From Planctomycetota bacterium (GTDB lineage: Bacteria; Planctomycetota; JAJSAM01; JAJVHW01): 64,000 nucleotides of DNA. Below, in pieces: positions 24,982 through 34,500 of this stretch. Below the pieces are notes generated by a model, which did no database searches, had not been told where the DNA came from, and was given only the letters and a program-made list of their open reading frames with translations. How positions within the stretch are numbered: position 1 is the first letter of the stretch; the number at the start of each line of letters is the position of its first letter. Position numbers and translations under genes: made by a program. The DNA lies in NCBI GenBank assembly GCA_024280885.1, contig JAJRPF010000061.1:1-64000 (forward strand). The letters are read 5' to 3'.

Positions 24982-27024
24982 TCAGTCGTCGTCGAGCATG
25001 GCGAGGGCAGCGTGGCAATCGCGCATACAAGCCAGCTCAGTGGACATCGCGTCGGTCTCGGCGCGATCCGTTCGCCCGTTCGCCCCGTCCTGTGCAGACA
25101 TGAGCCGTTCGAGCCGTGCGATGGCCGTGTTCACACACGCCGCGGCGCTGTGGCGCAGCGTACCCATCGCCCGGCAGTGCGCCGCGTCGCTGTGAACATC
25201 ATCTTCGATCGCCAGGCTGACCATGGAAGCGACCCACAGCGACATCATCTGCGCGTTCGGCGCGTCGTGCCGAGCGACGACGTCGCCCATGCGAACCACT
25301 GCGTCCAGTCGGGCATCGACGTCCTGCTCGTTGATGAACAGGTGGTGCAGAGTGTTCACCCACACGCCGTCGAGCCGCTTCGAGGGCGGGTCGTGCCTTC
25401 GCGCGATCACCGCGACCCGACCGACGATCGACGCGCTACAACCGTCGTCCGCAGACTCCAGAGGTACGCGTTCCAGGACTCCGATGAGCAGTTCGTCGAT
25501 CTCCGCATTCCGCGGTTCGTGGCGCTCCGACACCTCCTCGAGACACCCAATCACATCGAGACACCAGTTGCGATCGCGAGAGTCCGCGGCGGCGCTCCAG
25601 AGGCTCCACGCCCAGCGCACGTCAATGTCCAGTCTCGGCGGATCGTGGCGGATCGCAAGCTCGCCAGCCCGGACAGCGTGCCGCAGGGACACCGCGCGAT
25701 CCGTTTGCACTTCGGCGGCGCGCATCAGGGCGTGTGCCGCGGTGACGTCGACGTCCGCACTCGGTGGGTCCTGACTCACTGCGAGATGGAACGTCAGCTC
25801 GGCGGACGCGCGGCACGCTTCCGGGTCGGCCTCCACGAGGGTCGCCTGAAGTAGTGCGCGCACCCATAGACCGTCCAATAGGTCGTCCATTCGAGCGTGC
25901 CGCTGCGCGATCTCGCCCACCTGCTCGGCAATCCGCCGACTATCGATCGCGTCCTCGGCGTGCTCCTGGAGCAGAAGGAGAGCGTGCGCCCACTGCAGGT
26001 CGATGGACAACTCCGGCGGGACATGAAGGTTCGAAATCTCCTCGATACGCTCCACCGCCGCGCGACACACAGACAACGACGCGTCCAGGCGAGCCGCAAT
26101 CTCAAGCGCGGCAGCGAGCAGCGTCCCGAGGCCGGGATCGGCGGGCGTGTGGCGACTGTGGAGGGCGCTCAGTTGCGCGGCCACTTGCTGCACGACCGCG
26201 CAGTCGCGTGAGATGCGCGCCGCGTAGTGGAGCGACTCGGCCCACTCCCAGTCGATCGAGAGAACGGCGGGATCGTGACGTGCCGCGACGGCGGCGATTT
26301 CCTCCGAGATCCCGAGCCGCGTGATGACGTCCTCGGCGAGTGAACATGCGTGGCCGAGCGTGCGCGCCAGGTGTGCGTCGATGATGCCGCACCGCGGGTC
26401 ATGGCGCGCGGCGATCTCCGCAATTCGCGCGGCCGCCTCCCGGCATCGCTCGACGTCCGAGCCCGTGCATGCCCACGTCTCGAGCGTCCCTGCCCAGGAG
26501 CTGTCGAGGGGTGCCTCCGGGGCGATGTTGCGCGCCGCGATCAGCTCTGCTCGGGCCAAGATCTCCCGGCCCGCGGCGTCGTCCTCTACGTGATGCAGCA
26601 ACCGCGCGAACCCCTCGATGCACGTGACGTCCAGCGGTACGTCGGCGCCCGGGTGTCGATCGGCGACCGAGGACAGCAAGCCAGCGAGACGCGTGGCCTC
26701 CTTGCCTCGTGCTGTCCCCACGCTGTTCGCAAGCCCCCGCGCCCATGAGCGGTCGAGGCTCAGGTTCGGGGGCGTGTGGCGCATGGACAATGCCTCGAGT
26801 CGCTCGAGGATCAGTCGTCGCTCGTCCTCGGAGAGTCTTGCGTAGGTCGCGACGGAGAGCGACCACGCGAGGATCGTCTCGATCGACGCCGCCGGTGGAC
26901 TGTGACCGTCGAGGACTTCGGCAATGCGTGCTGCCACCGCCAGACAATCCACCGCCTGCGGCTCGTCCCCGGTCGCACGGAAGAGCGCAAGCGCGCGGAC
27001 GGCATCTCGCTCGGCGTCAGTCAC
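24982..27024 (-). CDS. Helical repeat protein of unrecognised type (about 13 repeats of 41-50 residues)
   Basis: A 680-residue protein built almost wholly of one repeat. The marker is RHxPPxxxIDxxWAxxL, seen as RHTPPNLSLDRSWARGL, RHDPAVLSIDWEWAESL, LHVPPELSIDLQWAHAL, RHDPPRLDIDVRWAWSL, RHDPPSKRLDGVWVNTL and others, spaced about 41-50 residues from about residue 40 to 620. Each unit appears to be a helix starting WAxxL, a short link with conserved acidic and Arg/Cys residues, and a helix such as RIAEIAARHDP leading into the next. I do not recognise it as TPR, Sel1 or HEAT. No signal peptide, so probably a cytoplasmic scaffold. The start is a GTG at 27024 without a ribosome binding site; the preceding in-frame codons read R-H-P, so the gene may be 5'-truncated. 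It is divergent from sigma fusion 2. Confidence 0.7.
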   Translation of the reverse strand: MTDAERDAVRALALFRATGDEPQAVDCLAVAARIAEVLDGHSPPAASIETILAWSLSVATYARLSEDERRLILERLEALSMRHTPPNLSLDRSWARGLANSVGTARGKEATRLAGLLSSVADRHPGADVPLDVTCIEGFARLLHHVEDDAAGREILARAELIAARNIAPEAPLDSSWAGTLETWACTGSDVERCREAAARIAEIAARHDPRCGIIDAHLARTLGHACSLAEDVITRLGISEEIAAVAARHDPAVLSIDWEWAESLHYAARISRDCAVVQQVAAQLSALHSRHTPADPGLGTLLAAALEIAARLDASLSVCRAAVERIEEISNLHVPPELSIDLQWAHALLLLQEHAEDAIDSRRIAEQVGEIAQRHARMDDLLDGLWVRALLQATLVEADPEACRASAELTFHLAVSQDPPSADVDVTAAHALMRAAEVQTDRAVSLRHAVRAGELAIRHDPPRLDIDVRWAWSLWSAAADSRDRNWCLDVIGCLEEVSERHEPRNAEIDELLIGVLERVPLESADDGCSASIVGRVAVIARRHDPPSKRLDGVWVNTLHHLFINEQDVDARLDAVVRMGDVVARHDAPNAQMMSLWVASMVSLAIEDDVHSDAAHCRAMGTLRHSAAACVNTAIARLERLMSAQDGANGRTDRAETDAMSTELACMRDCHAALAMLDDD

Positions 27025-27458
27025 GGGGTGACGTGCGCGGAGCGACGGACGCGGCGATCGACTGGGAGTCGGAGTGGCGACTGACGTCCATGTGGCTCAC
27101 GTCGCTCATCATCCATGACGGACGCGTAGCCGCAAGGGCGTGTCCGCCCGACAGATCCGCTCCAGCGCTCCGGCGGTCGCGATGACGAGCGCGCGCCGCG
27201 TGAGATCGGCACAGTCCGCCCCTCGATCTCCTCCACGAGCACGCGCTACTGGCGATCACGTCGGCAAGGGAGTCGTCACTCGGCACCTGCGTCACTACAT
27301 GCGCACTCGAATAGACGCCGAGTCGCCGCGACGTCGCTCCGGCTGGCGGGGTCGAGATCGGCGACATTCGCGAGCGGTTGATCCATGCGAGGTTCCCCTG
27401 GCCTCACAGCGGAAGCTCCGCCCCCGCAGCCTGAGCATCAGCGACACCGAAGATCGAT
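27025..27458. other. Upstream region of the helical repeat gene, no gene recognised
   Basis: 434 bp between the GTG at 27024 and repeat R2. Minus-strand open frames cross it but show no domain. In the frame of the repeat protein a stop lies about 75 bp upstream of the GTG. Confidence 0.4.
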
Positions 27459-27612
27459 GAGGAGAGAGCCCCGGGGCTCGGATCGTACCCGGGCGTCGGC
27501 GGGCAACTTGGCCCCGACAAGAAAACCCGTCGATCCGCCGCTGACCGGGGACGGCGGACCGGTGTCTGGAATTCGGCGGAGCCCCGAACCGCACCGCAGT
27601 CCCCGAGCGCGA
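27459..27612. repeat. GC-rich structured intergenic repeat, copy R2
   Basis: Shares with R1 the start GAGGAGAGAGCCCCGGGGCTCG, GATCGTACCCGGGCG, GGCCCCGACAAGA and GACCGGGGACGGCGG. Here CCGCCG and CGGCGG flank the GACCGGGGA loop as a perfect stem. It lies between divergent genes, 65 bp before the start of sigma fusion 2. This differs from R1, R3 and R4, which lie 3' of genes. Confidence 0.8.
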
Positions 27613-27676
27613 GCTCATCGACTATTCGTCCGCGTTCCTGCACCCTCCGTCGCGTGTACGGTGTTCTCGAATCACG

Positions 27677-30600
27677 ATGACTTTCCCACAGACGCCCATC
27701 GCGATCGAGGACCTGCTTGCGCACCAGGCCTGGGTGCAACAGCTGGCGCGCACATTGGTCGAGGACGCCGCGTCCGCCGACGACCTGATCCAGGACGCAT
27801 GGCTGGCAGCACTACGGCGACCGCCACACGACGGACGATCACCGCGCGGTTGGCTCGCCACGGTTCTACGCAATCTCGCGCGCAATCGTCGCCGAGACGC
27901 CTATCGCCGCGACCGACACGAGTTCGGCGCCGCGTCTGCATCGACGGCGTCGAAGACCACCGCGACAACGGCAGCCGACCTCGTCGCCCGGGCCGATCTC
28001 GGAGCAACCGTCGCCCGGGCCGTCACCGCCCTTCCCGAGCCCTATCGGGCGACGATCCTGCGGCGCTACTTCGACGATCTCTCCCCGAGCGAGATCGCCC
28101 GCGTAACGGGTGCGCCGATCGACACTGTGAAGTCGCGCTTGAAACGTGGATTGGCGCTTCTCCGCGAGAGCCTCCGCGATGGCGACGACGACCGGCGCGC
28201 GTGGGCGCTCGCGCTCTTCCCTCTCGCAGCACTCTCGACGACGGGCAACACGACGCCGCCGCGTTCATCCTCGCCGACGCCCCTCGGACTACCTCTCGGA
28301 GGGTCGGCGATCTCTGCGACGACGAAGACTGTCGCCATGGTCGCGGCGGTACTCCTGATCGCCCTCGCATGGAACGTCATGGCCCCCGATCTGGGTCAGC
28401 CCGGCGACACAGAGCACGCGACAGAGGCCACCGGTCGGGAAGGTGGGCCGGAGACCCGAACGCGAGAGCACGTGGCAACCGACACCGCAGGCATGGCAAG
28501 CTCGGACAGCCCGACCGATCCTACGGCCACCGGGATCATCGTCGTCGGTGTGAAGTCGACGGATGACAAGCCCATCCCGAACGCCACGGTCCGCGTCTGG
28601 CCGTGGCGCACCAAGTTCGCCGGGGCGCCGGTGGCGCAGCGCGTCGGGCACCTCGAGACCGAACGCGATGACGTGACCGCCGAAGTCGAGTGCGACGCGA
28701 ACGGTGCGGCGACGATCACCGGAGTCCCGCCCGGCACGTACGAGCTCGACGTGCGCGCGGAAGGTCGCGCTGGCGAGTGGCCGCGCGTCACTATCCGAGA
28801 AGGCGTCACGGTGGAGTTGACTGTCCTCCTACAGGAGTCGGTCGAACTCGCGTGCCGGGTCATCGACGTATCCGGTCGGTCCGTGGAAGGTGCGTCAGTC
28901 GTCGTCGCTCCGATCGGTGCGGACGAACGGAGTACAGCCGCGCGTCTCGTGTCTCTCACGGACGCCGACGGACGCTGCACGGTCCGCGGGCTCGCGCGCG
29001 GTCGTCACTTCGTACGGGTGCGCACGTCCGCCAGCGTGACGTGGTCCGGCGGGACTGTGGACGCGGGTGCGGTACGACGCCACGTTGTACGCCTTGGCGC
29101 CACGGGGACGCTGACCGGTCGGATCGTGTCCGGACCAGCAGACAGCCCCGTCGCCGGAGCAATCGTCGGGGTCCGCGTGGAAGAGCCTTTCGACGCGCTT
29201 TCGCGCGGTCGTGCGCGATTCGGCGCCGAGACGGAGACCACGACCGACGTGACCGGGGCGTTCCGGATCGACGGCCTGCCGTTGGCGTCCGTCACCGTAG
29301 TAACAGTTCACGCTTCCGACTACGTGCCGTACGTCGAACACGCTTTCCCGATTCTCGCACCGCGGGTCGAACCCGGCGGCGGCCCGTCACTCCACGTGAC
29401 GCTGACGCGCACAGGATCGCTCCGCGGTACCGTCGCGGACGGCGCGGGAGAACCCATCGTAGGTGCACGTGTGCTGGCCTCTACGCGCGGCAGGAGTAAC
29501 TCCGTGGCGGGACGGACGTCCGCCGTTCTGTCGGGCGGCGACGGCACCTTTGTGCTGACGAATGTGGTCCCCGGCAACGTCACCGTGACGGTGGGCGCTC
29601 ACGGTTACTTCGCGCCGAGGCCGACGGCAATTGAGCTCGCTCCCGGCAGTACCGCACAGGTATCTGTCACCCTGCTCCGCGGAGGCACGGTCGCGGGCGT
29701 CGTCCGCGACGAGGCCGGAGACCCCGTCTCGGAGGCGACCGTCTACATCGCGCCGGCGAGCCGGCCGATCGGCGGACCCTCTGCGGTCACCGACAGCGAT
29801 GGAGCGTTTCGGGTCGAAGGCGTGCGACCGGGAGAGGTACTCGTCGCCACTGCCTCGTCGCCGCGTGGGTTTGGCCAGTCCGCGCGGTTCACGATCGAAG
29901 GTCGAGCGACGATCGGAGCCATCGGTATCGTCGTCGCCGACAAGCGCGGCTCGATCGAAGGCGTCGTCGTACGGGCGGACGGTCGACCGGTGGGCGGGAC
30001 GCGGGTTCGCGTGACGCGCGGGCCGATCGATCTCGCGCAACCTTGGATCCGACAGAGGGGCGATCAGGTCGTGGGCAGCGACGGGGCGTTCCGCTTCCCT
30101 GCCTTGGGACGTGGAACGTTCACGTTGGCGGCCTGGCTCCCCGGACTCCCTGTCGCAACCGGCGGGCCGATCCGACTTGCGGACCGCGCGAACGTGACCG
30201 GCGTGCGCATCGAGCTACCGCTGGCGGCCGAGATCCATGGGCGGGTTCTCGACGCCGAGGGAAGCCCGCTCGCGGGAGCCGCGATCGCCCACATGGCGGA
30301 CGGATGGCCGCAGCCGGGAAACGTCTCTGCGATCACGGATGCCGCCGGAGGCTTCACGATCGGAGGCGTCCGGCCGGGAGCGTTCAATCTCGTCGTGCTC
30401 GCAGCGGGCTACGTCGAAGCGCGCATGGAGGCCGTTGCCGGCGGTGGCGAGGCGCTTGTAACGCTGCGCCGCGGCGCGGCAATCGAGGGACACATCGAGA
30501 CCCAGGATGGTTCCACCCCGGCGCCTGTTCCAAGCTGGGTCGTCGTGTCCGGCGAGAACTCAAGCTCGTGGGCCCACGTCGCGGTCCGGCGCGACGGCTC

Positions 30601-31306
30601 CTTCCGCACGTTCCCGTTGGACCCGGAGGAGACCTACTCGCTCTACGCGTTCTACGCACCCACGTCGACGGGGCGCCGCGACTACCTTTCCGATCTTACC
30701 GAGAACGTGCGCACCGGCGCGACGAACGTCGTCGTGCGGATGCTCCCCACGGCCAGGATCACCGGGCGCGTCGTGGACGAACGCGGCGTGTCGGTCAGGA
30801 AGGGAGTTCCAGTCACGGGTATTGCCTACGGCGAGGAAGTCGGGGCACGCGGAGCGCGTTGGTCCACGCGCACGGCGGCCGACGGGAGCTTCGAGGCGGT
30901 CGCCCTGTCGGGGAAGAGGTACGGGATCATCGTCGGTGGCGGCCGGTCGGACTTCGTTCCGCGGGTGGCGGCGGACGACGTGGGCGCAGGGAGCACATCG
31001 CTCGCTCTGACCGTGCGGCGCGGAGTCACGATCGCGGGGCGAGTCGTCGGTACCGACGGAAGCGGGGTCAAGGGCGTGTCGGTGGGAGTGATCTTCGACG
31101 GCGATGCGCCGGCATCTCCGCTGCAGCGGGCCCTCGCGGGAGCACGGGGATGCGACACGACCGATTCGCGCGGCCGCTTCTCGTTACGAGGCGTCCCACG
31201 TGGAACGGTCGCGTTGTCGGTCTACGACGCCAGCAAGCGCAAGTGGGTCGGCGGGGGTGCACATCTGGCACCGTCAGCCGACGTGGAGATCCGCCTTCCG
31301 GAGTGA
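27677..31306 (+). CDS. ECF sigma factor fused to membrane anchor and ten carboxypeptidase-regulatory-like modules (fusion 2)
   Basis: A 1209-residue fusion. Sigma region 2 is at 12-82 (DDLIQDAWLAAL, PRGWLATVLRNLARNRRRDAYR); region 4 is at 117-167 (LPEPYRATILRRYFDDLSPSEIARVTGAPIDTVKSRLKRGL). RRAWALALFPLAAL (173-186) is a linker motif shared with fusions 3 and 5. One transmembrane helix lies at 217-235. The tail holds about ten beta-sandwich modules with the pattern hxGxVxDxxGxPhxGAxVxh, for example LRGTVADGAGEPIVGARV, VAGVVRDEAGDPVSEATV, IEGVVVRADGRPVGGTRV, IHGRVLDAEGSPLAGAAI and IAGRVVGTDGSGVKGVSV. Such modules usually bind carbohydrate or act as spacers. There is no clear ribosome binding site at the ATG; the start matches the paralogues. 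The gene is tail-to-tail with the TPR gene. Confidence 0.85.
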   Translation: MTFPQTPIAIEDLLAHQAWVQQLARTLVEDAASADDLIQDAWLAALRRPPHDGRSPRGWLATVLRNLARNRRRDAYRRDRHEFGAASASTASKTTATTAADLVARADLGATVARAVTALPEPYRATILRRYFDDLSPSEIARVTGAPIDTVKSRLKRGLALLRESLRDGDDDRRAWALALFPLAALSTTGNTTPPRSSSPTPLGLPLGGSAISATTKTVAMVAAVLLIALAWNVMAPDLGQPGDTEHATEATGREGGPETRTREHVATDTAGMASSDSPTDPTATGIIVVGVKSTDDKPIPNATVRVWPWRTKFAGAPVAQRVGHLETERDDVTAEVECDANGAATITGVPPGTYELDVRAEGRAGEWPRVTIREGVTVELTVLLQESVELACRVIDVSGRSVEGASVVVAPIGADERSTAARLVSLTDADGRCTVRGLARGRHFVRVRTSASVTWSGGTVDAGAVRRHVVRLGATGTLTGRIVSGPADSPVAGAIVGVRVEEPFDALSRGRARFGAETETTTDVTGAFRIDGLPLASVTVVTVHASDYVPYVEHAFPILAPRVEPGGGPSLHVTLTRTGSLRGTVADGAGEPIVGARVLASTRGRSNSVAGRTSAVLSGGDGTFVLTNVVPGNVTVTVGAHGYFAPRPTAIELAPGSTAQVSVTLLRGGTVAGVVRDEAGDPVSEATVYIAPASRPIGGPSAVTDSDGAFRVEGVRPGEVLVATASSPRGFGQSARFTIEGRATIGAIGIVVADKRGSIEGVVVRADGRPVGGTRVRVTRGPIDLAQPWIRQRGDQVVGSDGAFRFPALGRGTFTLAAWLPGLPVATGGPIRLADRANVTGVRIELPLAAEIHGRVLDAEGSPLAGAAIAHMADGWPQPGNVSAITDAAGGFTIGGVRPGAFNLVVLAAGYVEARMEAVAGGGEALVTLRRGAAIEGHIETQDGSTPAPVPSWVVVSGENSSSWAHVAVRRDGSFRTFPLDPEETYSLYAFYAPTSTGRRDYLSDLTENVRTGATNVVVRMLPTARITGRVVDERGVSVRKGVPVTGIAYGEEVGARGARWSTRTAADGSFEAVALSGKRYGIIVGGGRSDFVPRVAADDVGAGSTSLALTVRRGVTIAGRVVGTDGSGVKGVSVGVIFDGDAPASPLQRALAGARGCDTTDSRGRFSLRGVPRGTVALSVYDASKRKWVGGGAHLAPSADVEIRLPE

Positions 31307-31378
31307 CTCGAGGCGATCCCGAACGCGCGGGTCCTGCCGGAACCGCAGCACGTGCCCGGATGTGCCATCGCTTCGTTT

Positions 31379-31497
31379 CGCGGATCGTACCCGGGCGTCG
31401 GCGGGCGACCTGGCCCCGACAAGAGACATCGTAGCTCCGCCGCCGACCGGGGACGGCGGGGCGTTGTCGCGAGTCCGGCGGAGTTCGGCACACCGAC
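31379..31497. repeat. GC-rich structured intergenic repeat, copy R3 (truncated)
   Basis: Starts at CGCGGATCGTACCCGGGCG, lacking the GAGCCCCGGGGCTC palindrome of the other copies, then GGCCCCGACAAGAG and CCGCCG-ACCGGGGA-CGGCGG, a perfect 6-bp stem. It lies in the 221-bp gap between convergent sigma fusion 2 and the TPR gene. Confidence 0.8.
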
Positions 31498-31527
31498 ACT
31501 CCAGAGTTCCACCGCCTCGGCGCACGA

Positions 31528-34500
31528 CTATCGCGACAGGATCTTGCTTGCGCGGGACGACTCGGGGCCGTGGGGGGCGAGCTTCAGCGAAAGTGCCGCG
31601 GCCTCGCGGGCGGGTCTGCGACGGCCGAGGTCTGCGAGGGTTTCGGCGCGCTCGGCGGCCATGCGCGCTCGTGCGGCGACGGCGTTCGCCGTGGTGGCTG
31701 ACGTGGAGGATGCGACGTCGTCCGCCGCGCCGTCCGCGCCGTCGGAGGCTTCCGCGAGCAGGCCCTCCGCGCGTTCCCAACTTGCCGCTGCGGCGTCCCA
31801 CAGGCCCGAGCCGCGCTCGCAGAGAGCCCGCGTGTCCCAATAGGTCCAGAGCGCCGGCGCCATCGTGGTCGCGCGCACGGCGAGGTCGAGCGCGAGTGTC
31901 GATTCGGGGGAAGTCGCGACGATGCACCATGCGGCATTATTCGCAGCGGCATGGTTCGAGCTATCGAGACGCGCCACGCGAAGAAAGAGCTCGGCAGCGA
32001 TCTCTATCCGACCGGTCCGAACGGCCACAAGACCCATCACGAAACGGACGCGTGGTTCGATGCGCGCGTCGTCCGCCGTCTGCGGGCGATCGTCCTTCCA
32101 ACCGCGCTGGAGCTCGTCGCAGATGGCCCCCGCCTCGGACGTTCGTCCGAGTTCGGCGAGGCTCTCGGCGACGACGATCCGCGCCGCAAGGCGAGCCGCT
32201 GCCGACACCCCCGGATCGTTCACGACCACGCGGGCGCGCTCCAAACCGCGCGCGGGCTCACCGACCAGTTGGGTCAGCGTCTCGGCCGCAAGTGCTTCCA
32301 GGACCCCGCGCCCCGGTGCGCCATCACGCGGTGTATCCGTCTCACGCAGCGTGTCGGTCGCGCTCGGCCGTCCGGTCGCGGCGGTCACATCGTCACCCGC
32401 GCGAGCGATAGCCCTCTCCACCGCGTCCAGTGCCGCGCGCCCCTCCCCATGAATGCCCAGTACCCACACAAGTTGGCGTACCGCGCCGACGTCGCGCGCG
32501 TCGCGTTCGACCGCGCCACGCGCCTCGCGCAGCGCCGACGCGCCCAGTCCGAGGCGGACCATCGAGCGCGTGACAACACGCGAGAGCGCAGTGTCGCCGG
32601 GTCGTTCCATCAAGCGCGCCGATACGAACTCGTGAACCTCCTCGACCTCGGCCATCCGGAGCAGCGCTTCTGTCAGTCCGAGTGCGGCGAGTAGATCGCT
32701 CGGATCGCTCTGGATCGCTGCCCGGAAAAAGGGGATCGCCTTCGCCGCTCGATCGCCCTGCAACAGCACGAGGCCGCGCGTTGTATCCGCGCGTTCGATC
32801 TCGTCGCCCGTCCCCTCGAGCGCATCGAGATGACGGGCCGCCAGCCCGGAATCTCCCGTCTCGACACGCGCTGCCAACGCGATCCGGAGCAGTCCGGCGG
32901 TGGACGGATCGCGTGGCGGCAAGGCAGCGAGCGTCACCTCGGCAACCTCAGCGGCTTCCGCCCAAGCGCCGCGCGTGATCAACGCCTTCGCGAGCGTCTC
33001 GGCAGCCGGTACGAGCGCGACGTTCGCACGCAACGCGTCCGCGAGTAGCCGTTCACGCAGCGCGGGGTCGCCGGTCGCCATCGCAATCTCGAAGAGACGC
33101 GCGGCGATCATCACACCGTGCGTCTCGCGTCCCCCGGGCAGCCACGCGGCCGCGCGATAGCGTTCGGCGGCACGCGGCAGATCCTGCGTGGCGAGCAGCG
33201 TCTCCGCGAACTCGAATTGCGCCCCCGTATCCCACGGCATCATCTCCGCGGCGCGGCGCAACGGTGCGAGCGCGGCTTCTGCGTCGCCACCGGCCGCGAG
33301 TAAGCGCCCCTCCAGTAGCACGGCCATCGCCTCGCCGCCCGCGCGACCGAGTTGCGTCGCCACGGCCTCGGCCTCACGCATTCGCTCGTCGCGCGTCATC
33401 CCCGGGATCTCGGCACCGGTCAGGATGAAGACAAGCGCCCGCGCGGCGGAGGTGTCGCGCGGGTCAGCGTCGATCGCGGAGCGCAGCGCAGCGACTGCGA
33501 GTCCGATCTCCCCGGCGCGCACGTGGAAGATGGCGCGCGCCGGCGCGGACTCGAATGACTCCGGCGCCTCCGTGGAGAACGATTCGTGCGACGCGAGGAC
33601 GAACTCGACCGCACGCCTCACCGAGGGATCCGTCGTGTCCCGCAACAACGCGAGAGCGCGTTCGCCGTGCCCGGTCCGCACGTATGCGTCGGCCAACTGC
33701 ATGCGCACCATGACTGAGCCGTCGCCCAGATCCATCGCACGCTCCAGATCGGCGACCGCCGCCGTCCACTCCCGCCGTCGAATGCGCGAGTCGGCGCGCA
33801 GCCGCAAGATCTCAACGTCGTCCGCCGTGCGCGAGAGGAAGATCGATGCGCACGAGATGGCGTCCAGGTCGTCGCCCGCCCGCGCAAACGCGCGCGTCGC
33901 CGCCGCGACGATCCTCCGATCGAACGGTCGAATGCGCGCGGCCTCGCGTGCGGCATCAGCGGCACGCACTCCCGCCGTCGGATCGAACCCCGACGTTGCC
34001 CGCCTTGCCTCGGAGAGCAAGAGCCACGTCTCGGGTGACCAGGGACGCCGGGCCAGAACCCGCTCGAGATGCCGCACCGCATCCATCGGTCGTTCGGCGG
34101 CGAGACACGCATCGGCGAGAGCCAGCTCGACCGGTACAGCGCCCTCGTACGTTTCCAGCATGGTCGCCAGACGTTCGATCGCCCGCTCTGCGACCGACAC
34201 CTTGCCATCGGCCTCGATCCGCGCCGGGTCGTGCAGTTCGAGCATCGCCAATCGGATCTCGGCCGACACGGTGTCGCCGCCTCCGGAAAGGACAGCGCCG
34301 TATTCGCGAGCCGCGTCGTCGTAACGTCCGGCGTCACGATGAATGTCTCCCGCGAGAATGCGGTACGCACGTGCACTCGGCGCCGCCGCCATCGCGCGCT
34401 GCGCGAAACGCAGCGCCTCATCGAGTTCTCCCGCCGCGCGCGCCTGATCCGCCAGCGCCGCGTGGACCGTGCCGCTCTCGTCGGCGTCCGCCACGTCTCG

